64,000 bases of DNA from Mesorhizobium sp. CA14. Lineage in GTDB: Bacteria > Pseudomonadota > Alphaproteobacteria > Rhizobiales > Rhizobiaceae. Under the pieces are notes generated by a model. The model saw only the letters and a list, made by a program, of their open reading frames with translations, did not search any database and was not told the DNA's origin. Of the stretch, positions 53,220 to 64,000 are shown piece after piece. The position numbers and the translations under genes were made by a program. The stretch is from positions 310,001 through 374,000 of the forward strand of contig NZ_JAIUHR010000001.1 in the NCBI RefSeq assembly GCF_020165195.1, in the 5' to 3' direction. Numbering within the stretch: position 1 is the stretch's first letter; each line of letters opens with the position of its first letter.

Positions 53220-54086
53220 ATGGCCAGCGACACCGAAATCCAGACTGCACTGCCCGCTTTCGCCGCTGGCAGTGTCGCCGTCATCACCGGCGGCGCCAGC
53301 GGCATCGGCCTTGCCGCTGCGAAACGGTACGCGGCGATGGGCATGAAGGTGGTGCTTGCCGACCTCGGCGGCATGCGCCTCGACCAGGCGAAGCAGGCGG
53401 TTGCCGCGATCGCCGGCGAGGGTGCCGTCCTCCCAATCCCGACCGATGTTTCCAGGGCGGAAGAAGTCGATCGGCTGGCGGACCTGGCTTACGGCGCCTT
53501 CGGTGCGGTGTCGGTGCTGATGAACAATGCCGGTGTCGGCAACAATCCGGGCAAGCCCTGGGAGAACCGCGACGCCTGGAAGCGGCTGCTGGACATCAAT
53601 TTCTGGGGCGTCGTGCACGGCGTCGAGGCCTTCGCGCCGCGCATGCTCGCCGCTGGAAAGCCGGGTCTCATCATCAACACCGGCTCCAAGCAGGGCATCA
53701 CCACCCCGCCCGGCAATCTCGCCTACAACGTCTCCAAGGCCGGCGTGAAGACTTTTACCGAAGGGCTGGCGCATGCCCTGCGCAACGAGCCTGGCGCGAA
53801 AGTGTCGGCGCATCTGCTGATCCCCGGTTTCACCTATACCGGCCTGACTGAAGGCGCGACGGAAAAGCCCGCCGGCGCCTGGACCGGCGAGCAGGTGATC
53901 GACTTCATGCTGATATCGCTGATGGACGACGACTTCTACATTCTGTGCCCCGACAACGAAGTGGCGCGGCCGACGGATGAAAAACGCATGGCCTGGGCGA
54001 TCGGCGACATCATCGAGAACCGCCCTGCCCTGTCGCGCTGGCATCCCGATCACAAGGATGCCTTCGCGGCCTTCATGAACCGCTGA
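53220..54086 (+). CDS. Short-chain dehydrogenase/reductase (SDR)
   Basis: A 288-residue classical-type SDR: cofactor motif TGGASGIG at residues 23-30, NNAG in the fourth strand, catalytic Ser in NTGSKQG and YxxxK as YNVSK. The Asp in VVLADLGG after strand 2 suggests NAD(H) preference. Substrate unknown. Two in-frame ATGs (53211 and 53220) are possible; I prefer 53220, which has AAGGA well placed upstream. Confidence 0.9.
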   Translation: MASDTEIQTALPAFAAGSVAVITGGASGIGLAAAKRYAAMGMKVVLADLGGMRLDQAKQAVAAIAGEGAVLPIPTDVSRAEEVDRLADLAYGAFGAVSVLMNNAGVGNNPGKPWENRDAWKRLLDINFWGVVHGVEAFAPRMLAAGKPGLIINTGSKQGITTPPGNLAYNVSKAGVKTFTEGLAHALRNEPGAKVSAHLLIPGFTYTGLTEGATEKPAGAWTGEQVIDFMLISLMDDDFYILCPDNEVARPTDEKRMAWAIGDIIENRPALSRWHPDHKDAFAAFMNR

Positions 54087-54094
54087 CAGTCGTG

Positions 54095-54589
54095 TCACGC
54101 CGCAGTTTTCTTCTTGGGACCGCTCTTTGCCCCAACGGCTTTCTTTGCGGCCGCCTGAGCGACCTTGCGATTGTCCCTGGACCCGTTCTTCGCGGCCACG
54201 GCTTCGTTGGCGACTGTTTCGGCGATCTTGCGGTCATGCCGTTTTGCCGCCGCCTCGCATTTCGAGCGTATCTCCTCGACCTCGGATTCCGTCAGGTGTT
54301 CGATGCCGATGAAATGATTATGGGCTCGGCTGACCCTGATCAGTTCGTCCAGCTTGGCCTGGATCGCCGCGCCGTCGCGATTTTGCGTGTTCTGGATCAG
54401 GAACACCATCAGGAAGGTGACGATGGTGGTGCCGGTGTTGATGACCAGTTGCCAGGTGTCCGAGAATCCGAAGAACGGTCCACTCAACGCCCATACAACC
54501 ACGATCGCCATGCAGATGGCGAAGGTAGCCGGCAGGCCCGCCAGATGTGCCACCTGGTTGGCTATCCGCGTAAAAACTTTCTCGATCAT
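54095..54589 (-). CDS. Low-affinity iron permease family protein
   Basis: A 164-residue protein. The first ~100 residues match the low-affinity iron permease family: two membrane helices (FAICMAIVVVWALSGPFFGF and LVINTGTTIVTFLMVFLI) followed by QNTQNRDGAAIQAKLDELI. The C-terminal 60 residues are an Ala/Lys-rich basic tail ending GPKKKTAA that is not typical. Start at 54589 from the family N-terminus MIEKVFTRIA. Role in iron transport is assumed from the family name only. Confidence 0.82.
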   Translation of the reverse strand: MIEKVFTRIANQVAHLAGLPATFAICMAIVVVWALSGPFFGFSDTWQLVINTGTTIVTFLMVFLIQNTQNRDGAAIQAKLDELIRVSRAHNHFIGIEHLTESEVEEIRSKCEAAAKRHDRKIAETVANEAVAAKNGSRDNRKVAQAAAKKAVGAKSGPKKKTAA

Positions 54590-54807
54590 GCAAGTCCCTC
54601 GAACCGTGGATGCGCTGGCATTTTCGAAGAAACAAGCTGCCGTCCGCTCCGGTTCCGCGGGATCGAATTTTCGTGCCGACACGCGGCTGCAATCGGCTAC
54701 ACGCAGAAGGCGCAGCTTCGCGAAGAAACACCTTATCCGTTTGTTTGCAATAGTGCCGGTGCAGGCCGAAAGCCTGTTCCTTCCGCTTCACGGCGGTTTA
54801 CCTCCAG

Positions 54808-54844
54808 CCCCTTCCGCTGCGTCACCCCCGCATGGCGGAAGGGG
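54808..54844. repeat. Inverted repeat in the 299-bp gap 54590-54888
   Basis: CCCCTTCCGC (54808-54817) and GCGGAAGGGG (54835-54844) form a perfect 10-bp stem with a 17-base loop. The rest of the gap has no credible gene. The stem has no T-run, so it may be a repeat rather than a terminator. Confidence 0.55.
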
Positions 54845-54888
54845 CATTTATTTGCGAGAGTGGAAGGGGACCGGTCAGACAGCGCCGG

Positions 54889-55557
54889 TCATGTGCTCGA
54901 CGGCGTTCTGCCCGTGTCAGTGAGCGCTTCATCCCAGCGATCGAGAAAGGCTTCGATCGGCATGGCCTGCATGTCGGGAATTGCGCCCGCCAGTTTCTCG
55001 GGCGTCCAGTCCCACCAGGCGAGGGCTTCGATGCGCGCCGCGACTGCGGCGGAGAATCGCCGGCGCAGCGGCTTTGCCGGAACGCCGGCGACGATCGTAT
55101 AGGGCGCGACGTCATGCGTCACCACCGCATTGGCGCCGATGATCGCGCCGTTGCCGATCGCGACGCCCGGCATGATGACCGCGCCATGACCGATCCAGAC
55201 ATCATGGCCGATGCTGACAGATTTTGCCTGGCGCCGCGCGCGGAATTCGGTGTCGACGCCCAGCCAGCGGAAATACTCGTTCGGCCGGTAGCTGACCTTG
55301 TGCTGCGTCAGCCGCTCGATCGGATGCTCGAGCGCATTGATGCGGCTGTTGGCGGCGATCGAGCAGAATTTGCCGATCGTCGTGTAGATCGCCTCGGAAT
55401 GGCGTTCGAAATAGGAAAAGTCGCCGACGCTCACCTCGCGCAGGATCACCCGCTCGCCGATCGAGGCATAGCGGCCGAGCTTGCATCCCTTCAGCTCCGC
55501 GGTCGGATGGATGCGCGGCTCGGGGTCCTTGAGGATGAGGTCTTCAGGACGATCCAT
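54889..55557 (-). CDS. Hexapeptide-repeat acetyltransferase (phosphonate/xenobiotic type)
   Basis: A 222-residue left-handed beta-helix transferase. Hexapeptide turns run from LGRYASIGERVILREV through IGHDVWIGHGAVIMPGVAIG to GANAVVTHDVAPYTIVAGVPAK. The insert FERHSEAIYTTIGKFCSIAA is shared with chloramphenicol-type and phosphonate-cluster (phn) transferases. Acceptor unknown; no phn genes are near. Catalytic His candidates are in EHPIERLTQH. Confidence 0.85.
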   Translation of the reverse strand: MDRPEDLILKDPEPRIHPTAELKGCKLGRYASIGERVILREVSVGDFSYFERHSEAIYTTIGKFCSIAANSRINALEHPIERLTQHKVSYRPNEYFRWLGVDTEFRARRQAKSVSIGHDVWIGHGAVIMPGVAIGNGAIIGANAVVTHDVAPYTIVAGVPAKPLRRRFSAAVAARIEALAWWDWTPEKLAGAIPDMQAMPIEAFLDRWDEALTDTGRTPSST

Positions 55558-55624
55558 GAAGCGGCTTTACGCCGGCGGAGGACGGCCCGCAAGCGTGGCC
55601 TGTCCCCGGCAAGCCTGTTGGAGC

Positions 55625-56110
55625 CTATTGCGGCTTGCCCTTGGTCCACACCACGTTCTGGCCGTAAAGCGGCACAGTCGTGACCGACATCTTCGCCGAG
55701 CCGTTCTGCACCTGGCGCGAATGCGACAGATAGATCAGCGTCTCGTTCTTCTTGTCGTAGATGCGGTTTACCACCTGCTTTTTCCAGATCAGACTGAGGC
55801 CCTGCTTGAACACCTCCTCGCCGCCCTCGCCCATGTCGATGTCGCCGATGGTGATCGGCCCGGTTTGGCGGCAGGAGATCGAGGAATCGGAGGGATCCTC
55901 GAACCAGTTGCCCTTGTGCAGCCGGTCGATGATGCTGCGGTCGAAATAGGCGACATGGCAGGTGACGCCGTCGACCTTCGGATCCTTGATCGCGTCGACC
56001 ACGATGTCGTTTCCGACCCAGTCGACACCCACTTTACCCACTTCGTCAGCCATGGCCGCGCCGGCGCTCAGGGCAAGACAGGCGGCGAACAAGCCGATCA
56101 GTTTTCGCAA
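55625..56110 (-). CDS. creA: CreA family periplasmic protein
   Basis: A 161-residue protein with a signal peptide (MRKLIGLFAACLALSAGAAMA, cleavage about residue 21). The mature part has the CreA features VGVDWVGNDIVVDAIKDPKV, GVTCHVAYFD and SSISCRQTGPI. Two cysteines could form a disulphide. The function of CreA is unknown; creBCD are not present here. Confidence 0.9.
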   Translation of the reverse strand: MRKLIGLFAACLALSAGAAMADEVGKVGVDWVGNDIVVDAIKDPKVDGVTCHVAYFDRSIIDRLHKGNWFEDPSDSSISCRQTGPITIGDIDMGEGGEEVFKQGLSLIWKKQVVNRIYDKKNETLIYLSHSRQVQNGSAKMSVTTVPLYGQNVVWTKGKPQ

Positions 56111-56289
56111 GGAAGCCTCCTCGGTTCACGTTTGCCGATGTCAGGTGGGACAGGATCGTGGCGTTTGCAAGCCGATCGGCCTGCCTGGCCGCTTGCGGCA
56201 ACGCGACATCTTTGCGCGCGCGGCGCCGACCCGTTAAGACTGTCGCCAAACTGGCTTCTGGCCAAAGCAACGGCGACGGACATTCACCG

Positions 56290-56874
56290 ATGATGCGTTC
56301 AATCCTGATCGGCATTCTTGTTCTGATGGCGGCGGGCATTGGCTGGCTGACATTCGACTGGTACCGGGGCCACTATGGCGGCGAGCCCTTCGGCGCGCCC
56401 TTCACGCTGGTCGATCAGAAAGGCGCGCCGATCACCGAAGCCGCCTTCAGGGGACACCCGAGCGTGGTGTTCTTCGGCTTCACCCACTGCCCGGAAGTCT
56501 GCCCGACCACCCTGTTCGAGCTGGCCGGCTGGCTGAAGACGATGGGCGACAGCGGCAAGAACCTCAACGCCTATTTCGTCACCGTCGATCCGGAGCGCGA
56601 CACACCGGAGACGATGAACACCTATGTCAGCAACTTCTCCGACCGCATCACCAGCATCACCGGCGATCCGGACAAGGTGCACGCCATGGCCAAGGCCTTC
56701 GGCATCTATTGGAAGAAGGTCGACACCGGCGACGGCGATTACACGATGGACCACACGGCGTCGGTGCTGCTGCTCAATGCCAAGGGCGATTTCGCCGGCA
56801 CCATCGCCTATGGCGAGAGCGCCGACACCGCGATAGCCAAGCTGAAGCGGCTGGCTGCCGGTGGGCAAACATGA
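56290..56874 (+). CDS. SCO1/SenC family copper chaperone/thioredoxin-like protein
   Basis: A 194-residue membrane-anchored protein. An N-terminal helix (about residues 4-21) precedes a thioredoxin fold with the copper-binding CxxxC at Cys67/Cys71 ([11 protein letters not shown]) and the third ligand His155 ([11 protein letters not shown]). SCO proteins deliver copper to the CuA site of cytochrome c oxidase. Its stop overlaps the prmA start by 4 bp (ATGA). A second ATG follows at once (56293). Confidence 0.93.
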   Translation: MMRSILIGILVLMAAGIGWLTFDWYRGHYGGEPFGAPFTLVDQKGAPITEAAFRGHPSVVFFGFTHCPEVCPTTLFELAGWLKTMGDSGKNLNAYFVTVDPERDTPETMNTYVSNFSDRITSITGDPDKVHAMAKAFGIYWKKVDTGDGDYTMDHTASVLLLNAKGDFAGTIAYGESADTAIAKLKRLAAGGQT

Positions 56875-57746
56875 TGGGCCAGACCAGGCTCCACTTCACC
56901 GCCAACAAGCTTGAGGCCGACCGCATCTTCGCGGCGCTGGACGCAGCGTTGGAGGATGACGGCCTGCCGATCGCCGTGCTGGAGCTCGACGAGGAAAAAG
57001 ATATCCACGAAGTGTCGCTCTATGCCGATGGCGACGTCGATCCCGTCGAGGCGCGGGTCAGGGATATCCTCGCCGGCCTCGGCCTGCCGAAGGCGATCGA
57101 GCGCGAGGTCCTTCCCGACGTCGACTGGGTGTCGCGCTCGCTGGAAGGCCTGAAGCCGGTCCGCGCCGGCCGCTTCTTCGTCCATGGTTCGCATGACCGC
57201 GCCAAGCGCCGCAGCGGCGACCTCGCCATCGAGATCGAGGCGGGCCTTGCCTTCGGCACCGGCCATCACGGCACCACCGCCGGCTGCCTCGAAATGCTGG
57301 AACAGGTGGCGCTGCGCGAACGGCCGCGCAACGCGCTCGACCTCGGCACCGGCAGCGCCGTGCTTGCGATTGCGCTGGCCAAGCTCGCGCATGTCCCTGT
57401 GCTGGCGACCGACATCGATCCGGTCGCCGTCCGCGTCGCCGCCGCCAATGCCCGCCTCAACCACGTCAAGGCGCTGGTCGAGACCGTGACGGCTCCCGGC
57501 TTTCATCATCCGATCTTCGCCAGGCGCGCGCCCTTCGACCTGATCGTCGCCAACATCCTGGCCCGGCCGCTGATGCGGCTCGCTCCGGAGATGGCCAAAC
57601 ACATCAGCCTCGGCGGCTCGCTGGTGCTCTCCGGCATCCTCGACCGGCAGCGGGACGCGGTGATCTCGGCCTATGTCGGCCAAGCCTTCCGCCACGTGCG
57701 TACCTTGCATCGCGAGGGCTGGGTGACCATCCACCTCAAGCGCTGA
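56871..57746 (+). CDS. prmA: Ribosomal protein L11 methyltransferase PrmA
   Basis: A 291-residue methyltransferase trimethylating ribosomal protein L11. An N-terminal L11-recognition domain precedes FGTGHHGTT (128-136), the SAM motif [12 protein letters not shown] (157-168) and the catalytic-loop motif [11 protein letters not shown], all diagnostic of PrmA. Coupled to the SCO gene by a 4-bp overlap, and 98 bp upstream of an aminopeptidase gene. Confidence 0.93.
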   Translation: MMGQTRLHFTANKLEADRIFAALDAALEDDGLPIAVLELDEEKDIHEVSLYADGDVDPVEARVRDILAGLGLPKAIEREVLPDVDWVSRSLEGLKPVRAGRFFVHGSHDRAKRRSGDLAIEIEAGLAFGTGHHGTTAGCLEMLEQVALRERPRNALDLGTGSAVLAIALAKLAHVPVLATDIDPVAVRVAAANARLNHVKALVETVTAPGFHHPIFARRAPFDLIVANILARPLMRLAPEMAKHISLGGSLVLSGILDRQRDAVISAYVGQAFRHVRTLHREGWVTIHLKR

Positions 57747-57844
57747 GGCCGGGTTGCGTCCAGCCGATCTGGCCCTGCCGAAATCGATTCCGGTTTTCAA
57801 GCTCATGCGCTACGGTCGCCGCAAGCCATTCGAGGGAGCCAAAA

Positions 57845-59689
57845 ATGTTCCAGACCTTTGATTCCGCTGGTGATCCGGCCGTCGGCAAGCCTCGCGTGGC
57901 GCTGCTGCGGCAATGGCTGGCCGAGAATGGCCTGGATGGCTTCATGGTGCCGCGCGCGGACGAGCACCAGGGCGAGTATGTCGCCGACCGCTCGGCGCGG
58001 CTGAAGTGGCTGACCGGCTTTTCCGGTTCGGCCGGCGTCGCGATCGTGCTGCGCGACCGGGCCTTCATATTCGTCGACGGCCGCTACACGCTGCAGGTGC
58101 GGGGTGAGGTCGATCTTTCGATCTTCACCGTCGAAAGCCTCATCGACAATCCGCCGGCCACATGGATCAAGGACAATCTCGGCAAGGGCGCAAGGCTCGG
58201 CTTCGACCCCTGGCTGCACACGATCGGTGAGATCAAGGCGCTGAAGGCTTCGGCCGAGCAGTCCGGCGCGACCTTGGTGCCGCTCGACAGAAATCCCATC
58301 GACATTATCTGGACGGACCAGCCGGAACCGCCGCGCGCGCCTATCGAGATCCATCCGCAAAATCTTGCCGGCGAGCTCGCGAAGGACAAGCTCAAGCGGC
58401 TGGCGGGCGCGATCGAAAAGGACGGCGCCACCCATGCGGTGCTTACCGATCCGTCCTCGATAGCCTGGGCCTTCAACATCCGTGGCGGCGACGTGCCGCA
58501 CACGCCGCTGGCGCTCGGATTCGCCATCCTCGCCGCCGACGGCAAGCATCAGCTGTTCATGGGCCAGCGCAAATTCCCGCGCCAGGTCGCGGCCTATCTC
58601 ACCCAGCTTGCCGATCCGCAGGATCCGGGCGAGTTCGAAGCCGCCATCGTCGCGCTAGCCAAGGACGGCGCGAAAATCGCACTCGATCCGGTGCTGGCTG
58701 CGGAGAAGCTCCGAATGCTGGTCGAGGACAATGGCGGCGCGGTCGTCCTGGCCGCCGACCCGGCGCGTATTCCGCGCGCGACCAAGAACCAGGCCGAGAT
58801 CGCCGGCAGCCGAGCAGCGCATCGCCGCGACGGTGCCGCGGTCGCCAAGCTGCTGTGCTGGCTCGACCGCCAGAAGCCCGGCACGCTCGACGAGATCGCC
58901 GTCGTCACCAAGCTCGAGGAGGTGCGTCGTCAGACCGGCGAGGAAACGCAGATGCCGCTGCGCGACGTTTCCTTCGACACGATTTCCGGCGCCGGCCCGA
59001 ATGGCGCGATCATGCATTACCGCGTCTCGCGCGCCACCAGCCGCAAGCTTGAGAGCGGCGAGCTGTTCCTGCTCGATTCCGGCGGCCAGTATCAGGACGG
59101 CACCACCGACATCACCCGCACCGTGCCGATCGGCCAGCCGACCGAGGAAATGCGCGAGCGCTTCACCCTGGTGCTGAAGGGCATGATCGCCATCTCGACG
59201 CTGCGTTTCCCCGCCGGCACGCGCGGTTCGGAGATCGACGCCATTGCCCGCGTGGCGCTATGGAAGCATGGCTGCGACTTCGCCCACGGAACCGGCCACG
59301 GCGTCGGCTCCTATCTCGCCGTGCACGAAGGGCCGCAGCGCATCGCCCGCACCGGCACCGAAAAGCTGCTGGCCGGCATGATGCTGTCCAACGAGCCGGG
59401 CTACTACAAGGAAGGCGCCTACGGCATCCGCATCGAAAACCTGATCCTGGTCACGCCGGCGGAGCAGATCGAAGGCGGCGACATCGCCATGCACGGCTTC
59501 GAGACGCTGACGCTGGCGCCGATCGACAAGCGGCTCATCCGCACCGATCTGCTGCACCGGGACGAATTGCAGTGGCTCGACCGCTATCATGCCCGGGTGC
59601 TGACCGAGATCGGCCCGATGCTCGACGGCGAAACGCTGGCCTGGCTGGAGAAGGCGACAGCGCCGCTGCCCCACGACGCAAAAATTTGA
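57845..59689 (+). CDS. Aminopeptidase P family (M24B) metallopeptidase
   Basis: A 614-residue Xaa-Pro aminopeptidase-like enzyme of the long, three-domain type. Two N-terminal creatinase-like domains (start WLAENGLDGFMVPRADEHQG) precede the pita-bread fold with metal ligands Asp (LLDSGGQYQDG), Asp (TTDITRT), His (HGTGHGVGSYLAVHE), Glu (SNEPGYYKEG) and Glu (IRIENLILV). All five are present. It removes N-terminal residues preceding proline. The upstream gap contains a CCGGTTTTC-type block related to the repeat at 7646. Confidence 0.93.
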   Translation: MFQTFDSAGDPAVGKPRVALLRQWLAENGLDGFMVPRADEHQGEYVADRSARLKWLTGFSGSAGVAIVLRDRAFIFVDGRYTLQVRGEVDLSIFTVESLIDNPPATWIKDNLGKGARLGFDPWLHTIGEIKALKASAEQSGATLVPLDRNPIDIIWTDQPEPPRAPIEIHPQNLAGELAKDKLKRLAGAIEKDGATHAVLTDPSSIAWAFNIRGGDVPHTPLALGFAILAADGKHQLFMGQRKFPRQVAAYLTQLADPQDPGEFEAAIVALAKDGAKIALDPVLAAEKLRMLVEDNGGAVVLAADPARIPRATKNQAEIAGSRAAHRRDGAAVAKLLCWLDRQKPGTLDEIAVVTKLEEVRRQTGEETQMPLRDVSFDTISGAGPNGAIMHYRVSRATSRKLESGELFLLDSGGQYQDGTTDITRTVPIGQPTEEMRERFTLVLKGMIAISTLRFPAGTRGSEIDAIARVALWKHGCDFAHGTGHGVGSYLAVHEGPQRIARTGTEKLLAGMMLSNEPGYYKEGAYGIRIENLILVTPAEQIEGGDIAMHGFETLTLAPIDKRLIRTDLLHRDELQWLDRYHARVLTEIGPMLDGETLAWLEKATAPLPHDAKI

Positions 59690-59699
59690 GGCAAGCTTC

Positions 59700-59765
59700 T
59701 GTCTCCCGGTTACGGGGAGAAATGCCGGGCAAGGCAATGAGGGGCAGCGCCAGCCATTCAGGATG
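59700..59765 (+). repeat. Dispersed intergenic repeat (same family as 14736-14941)
   Basis: Contains ACGGGGAGAAATGCCGGGCA followed by AATGAGGGGCAGCGCCAGC. The minus strand of 14736-14805 carries the same order of blocks (ACGGGGAGAAATGCCCGGCA, GAGGGGCGGCGCCAGC). It lies between the aminopeptidase and azlD stop codons. Confidence 0.75.
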
Positions 59766-59770
59766 GAAAG

Positions 59771-60067
59771 CTATCCGACGAACTGCCTCGCCAGAATCAG
59801 GACAGCAGCTCCAGCCAGAAACATCGCCATCAGGCCGCCGCGCAGCGACACCAGCACGGTGACGATCAGCGCTGCCCATTCCGCCGGTCCGGCATGCAGC
59901 AGCTCCGGCGCGACGAGCGTCGTCAGCACGGCGGCCGGCACGGCGTTGAGGCCGGCCTCGACGCGCGGATGGATCGTCTCGAAGCGCGAGATGACAAGGT
60001 GGCCGCCGACGCGGGTCAGATGGGTGGCGACGGCGCCGGTCAGGATGATCCAGAAGGTCGCGCTCAT
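59771..60067 (-). CDS. AzlD family branched-chain amino acid exporter subunit
   Basis: A 98-residue membrane protein with three to four helices, the small partner of AzlC in the LIV-E exporter family. HLTRVGGHLVISRF, then the centre NAVPAAVLTTLVAPELL, are conserved. Its start overlaps the azlC stop by 4 bp. Confidence 0.9.
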   Translation of the reverse strand: MSATFWIILTGAVATHLTRVGGHLVISRFETIHPRVEAGLNAVPAAVLTTLVAPELLHAGPAEWAALIVTVLVSLRGGLMAMFLAGAAVLILARQFVG

Positions 60068-60795
60068 GGTCGCTTGCCCACGCCGCTGTGATGCGGCGGC
60101 AGGATCACCGCCAGGAGAACGCCGGCAAGCGCGCCGATCGAGACATGCCAGGGCGAGCCGACGGTCCGATAGGCGATGATCGAGGCGACGGCGCTGGCGG
60201 CGACGACGGGCGCCCAGAGCGGCCGTTTGCGGAAGCCGAGCACCAGGCCGAGGAAATAGATCGGCAAAAGGAAATCGATGCCCAGCGCATGCGTGTCCGG
60301 GATCATCTTGCCGAACACCGCGCCCAGCCCGCTTTCGAGCACCCAGAACACATAGACCGGCAGGCCGAGCCCGAGATACCAGACGAAGCCGACGGGACGG
60401 CCGGCCTCGGCCCTTGCCTCAGCGATGGCGAATTGCGGGTCGGTCAGGATGAAATAGCCGGCAGCCTGCTGCAGCACCGGCCAATGCGCGATGCGTCGGC
60501 CGATGCCGGCCGAATAAAGCACATGGCGGAAATTCACCGCGAAGATCGACAGCACGATCAGCCATGGCGCGACATGCTGGCCGAACAGTTCGATGCCGAC
60601 CATCTGGCTCGCGCCGCCATAGATCATGGCGCTCATCAGGAACGCCTCGAGCACCGAGAAACCATTGTCGACGGCGATCGCGCCGAACAGGATCGCGAAC
60701 GGCGCCGAGGCGACGACGACCGGCATCGAAAGCCGCACGCCGTCCCAGAAATCGCTGCCCGTTCGGCCTTCAGAGATTGCTTCCGCCGCCATCAA
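60064..60795 (-). CDS. AzlC family branched-chain amino acid exporter subunit
   Basis: A 243-residue membrane protein with about six to seven helices. MIYGGASQMVGIELFGQHVAP and VNFRHVLYSAGIG are AzlC signatures. With AzlD it exports valine, isoleucine, leucine or analogues. Two ATGs are adjacent (60795 and 60792). The 92-bp gap to the DUF2461 gene shows nothing else. Confidence 0.92.
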   Translation of the reverse strand: MMAAEAISEGRTGSDFWDGVRLSMPVVVASAPFAILFGAIAVDNGFSVLEAFLMSAMIYGGASQMVGIELFGQHVAPWLIVLSIFAVNFRHVLYSAGIGRRIAHWPVLQQAAGYFILTDPQFAIAEARAEAGRPVGFVWYLGLGLPVYVFWVLESGLGAVFGKMIPDTHALGIDFLLPIYFLGLVLGFRKRPLWAPVVAASAVASIIAYRTVGSPWHVSIGALAGVLLAVILPPHHSGVGKRP

Positions 60796-60887
60796 GCCAC
60801 TCCTTGAGCGGCTTCATTTAGGGAGCGTCGCCTTCAATGTCACACCAATTCGCTTGACCCAGCGATCAGCGGAACTGATCGCGGGCG

Positions 60888-61579
60888 TCAGACCTTGACG
60901 GCTGTCCCCTGGATCGCTCTGCCCCAGTCGAGCAGCGGCTTGGCGCCAAGCGTGAAGTCGACGAGATCGTCGACCAGCGCCGGCGAATGGATCGTCGCCG
61001 GATCGATGTCGTGCCGGACCACGAAATGCCGGCTCCGTACCGCCTGGGCAAGATCCTCGTCACTAATGTCCTCGAAACCGCGCGGCGCCCGCTTCAGGCG
61101 ATCTTCCGCATCGAGCTCCAGGCCGGCCTTCTTGAGCGATGTGACCATGGCGCGGAACGCGGCCGGCTTGGTCACAATCGCTTTGCGCATCGCCTGCAGC
61201 AATTCAGACGCCGGCTGCCACCACGCGACGCCGGCAAAGCAGCGCTCAAGCCCGATATGCACATAGAAGACGCCCTGCTCCATCTTGGTGCCGTCGGGCG
61301 ACAGGATCGCCGAGAGATGCCGGTTGTAGGGTCGCTTGTCCTTTGAGAAGCGCACGTCGCGATTGATGCGGAAAAGCGACCTCTTGCGGTCGCCGCGCAG
61401 ACCTAGCTTGGCCGCTTCGAAACGCTCTGTGAGCGTCTCGACCAGATCGCAGAACGGCCCGTGCAGCTCGCTGTCGTAAAGGTCGCGGTTCTCCTGGAAC
61501 CACTCGCGGCTCTGGTGGAAGTCGAGTGCCTTCAGGAACGGGATGGCCTTCTGCCCGAACCCCTTGAACGCGCCCGCCA

Positions 61580-61580
<1 letters not shown>
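60888..61580 (-). CDS. DUF2461 domain-containing protein
   Basis: A 230-residue protein with the TIGR02453 pattern: FLKALDFHQSREWFQENRDL, RINRDVRFSKDKRPYNRHLS, and GVFYVHIGLERCFAGVAWW. The family is common in bacteria and some fungi, with no known activity. Its start overlaps the ligA stop by one base (TGATG), so it is cotranscribed with ligA. Confidence 0.88.
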
Positions 61581-63817
<2,237 letters not shown>

Positions 63818-63921
63818 CTATAAATCAGGATTCGCAGCGAGGGAGTCGGATTGCGAAGAAATCATTGCTGAACAGCGGGATGCAGCCATCTGCTGACTCA
63901 GCCTGCCGGCGTCCGGAAATC

Positions 63922-64000
63922 TTAAGCTGCGGCAGTGTTCTCGCGCAGCAACCTCTCGGCAGCGGCGCGCGCCTCGTCGGTGATGACGGCGCCGGCCAGC
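63922..64000 (-). CDS. recN: DNA repair protein RecN, C-terminal end (cut by window edge)
   Basis: Only 25 codons and the stop are visible. The sequence ITDEARAAAERLL is the typical C-terminus of rhizobial RecN, where a short tail follows the ABC ATPase domain, and the position just upstream of ligA is where recN lies in rhizobia. The rest of the gene is outside the window. The 134-bp gap to ligA shows nothing specific. Confidence 0.72.
   Translation of the reverse strand, partial: LAGAVITDEARAAAERLLRENTAAA

Noticed and set aside
57770..57830. Further copy of the 7646 repeat family
   Set aside because: Only a short CCGGTTTTC...CATGCGC block matches; too little to call a copy.

Overview
The window reads as a stretch of chromosome from a Mesorhizobium-like alphaproteobacterium (Hyphomicrobiales). 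Supporting signs are high G+C, a two-piece (circularly permuted) tmRNA gene encoding the tag ANDNYAEARLAA, an alpha-type SspB adaptor, rhizobial gene orders (hflK-hflC-DUF2065-degP-like, recN-ligA), a fructose-type ABC transporter with a single-domain ATPase, and several families of short rhizobial-type intergenic repeats. I see no transposase, integrase, prophage, CRISPR array or tRNA. About 60 protein genes and one RNA gene are called. The two ends of the window cut a GGDEF-type membrane protein (left) and recN (right).

Layout: 1-2.9 kb holds a GGDEF protein, miaA, serB and a GNAT acetyltransferase. 2.9-3.5 kb is a PIN toxin/antitoxin pair. 3.6-9.4 kb is the envelope protease cluster (degP-like, DUF2065, hflC, hflK), then folA and a DUF4424 secreted protein. 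9.5-13.8 kb has cobF and the molybdate locus: a ModE with only its DNA-binding domain, modC, modB, modA and a stand-alone Mop protein. 13.8-19.7 kb has thyA, DUF2853, ssrA (tmRNA), an AAA ATPase, a Bcr/CflA exporter with a divergent TetR regulator, and sspB with two small genes. 19.7-26.1 kb has a ClC-type channel or exchanger, a MarR regulator and a giant AsmA protein. 26.3-35.3 kb has a DyP peroxidase, an FAD-linked dehydrogenase, a thioesterase, an Lrp regulator with a divergent EamA exporter, a dienelactone-hydrolase-like protein and a PQQ glucose-type dehydrogenase. 35.5-41.3 kb has a TPR-LuxR regulator, a flavin monooxygenase and a UvrD/PcrA helicase. 41.3-47.5 kb is a sugar uptake and catabolism operon with a divergent LacI regulator. 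47.7-64 kb has a phytase-like esterase, MATE and MFS exporters, TMEM175, an SDR, CreA, SCO, prmA, an aminopeptidase P, azlCD, DUF2461, ligA and recN.

Functional links: tmRNA and SspB lie 3 kb apart and belong to the same tag-and-degrade pathway. HflK/HflC are membrane regulators of FtsH and sit beside a periplasmic Do-type protease. The molybdate regulator appears split into a DNA-binding protein and a separate molbindin. The sugar operon (oxidoreductase, isomerase, binding protein, ATPase, permease) faces its LacI regulator across a palindromic operator. Regulator-target pairs with candidate operators include TetR/Bcr, MarR/ClC and LuxR/flavin monooxygenase. The most unusual items are an in-frame 38-residue palindrome-rich insertion in the UvrD helicase, the split ModE/Mop pair, the paired GGGG/CCCC inverted repeats upstream of the monooxygenase, and the toxin-first PIN module.
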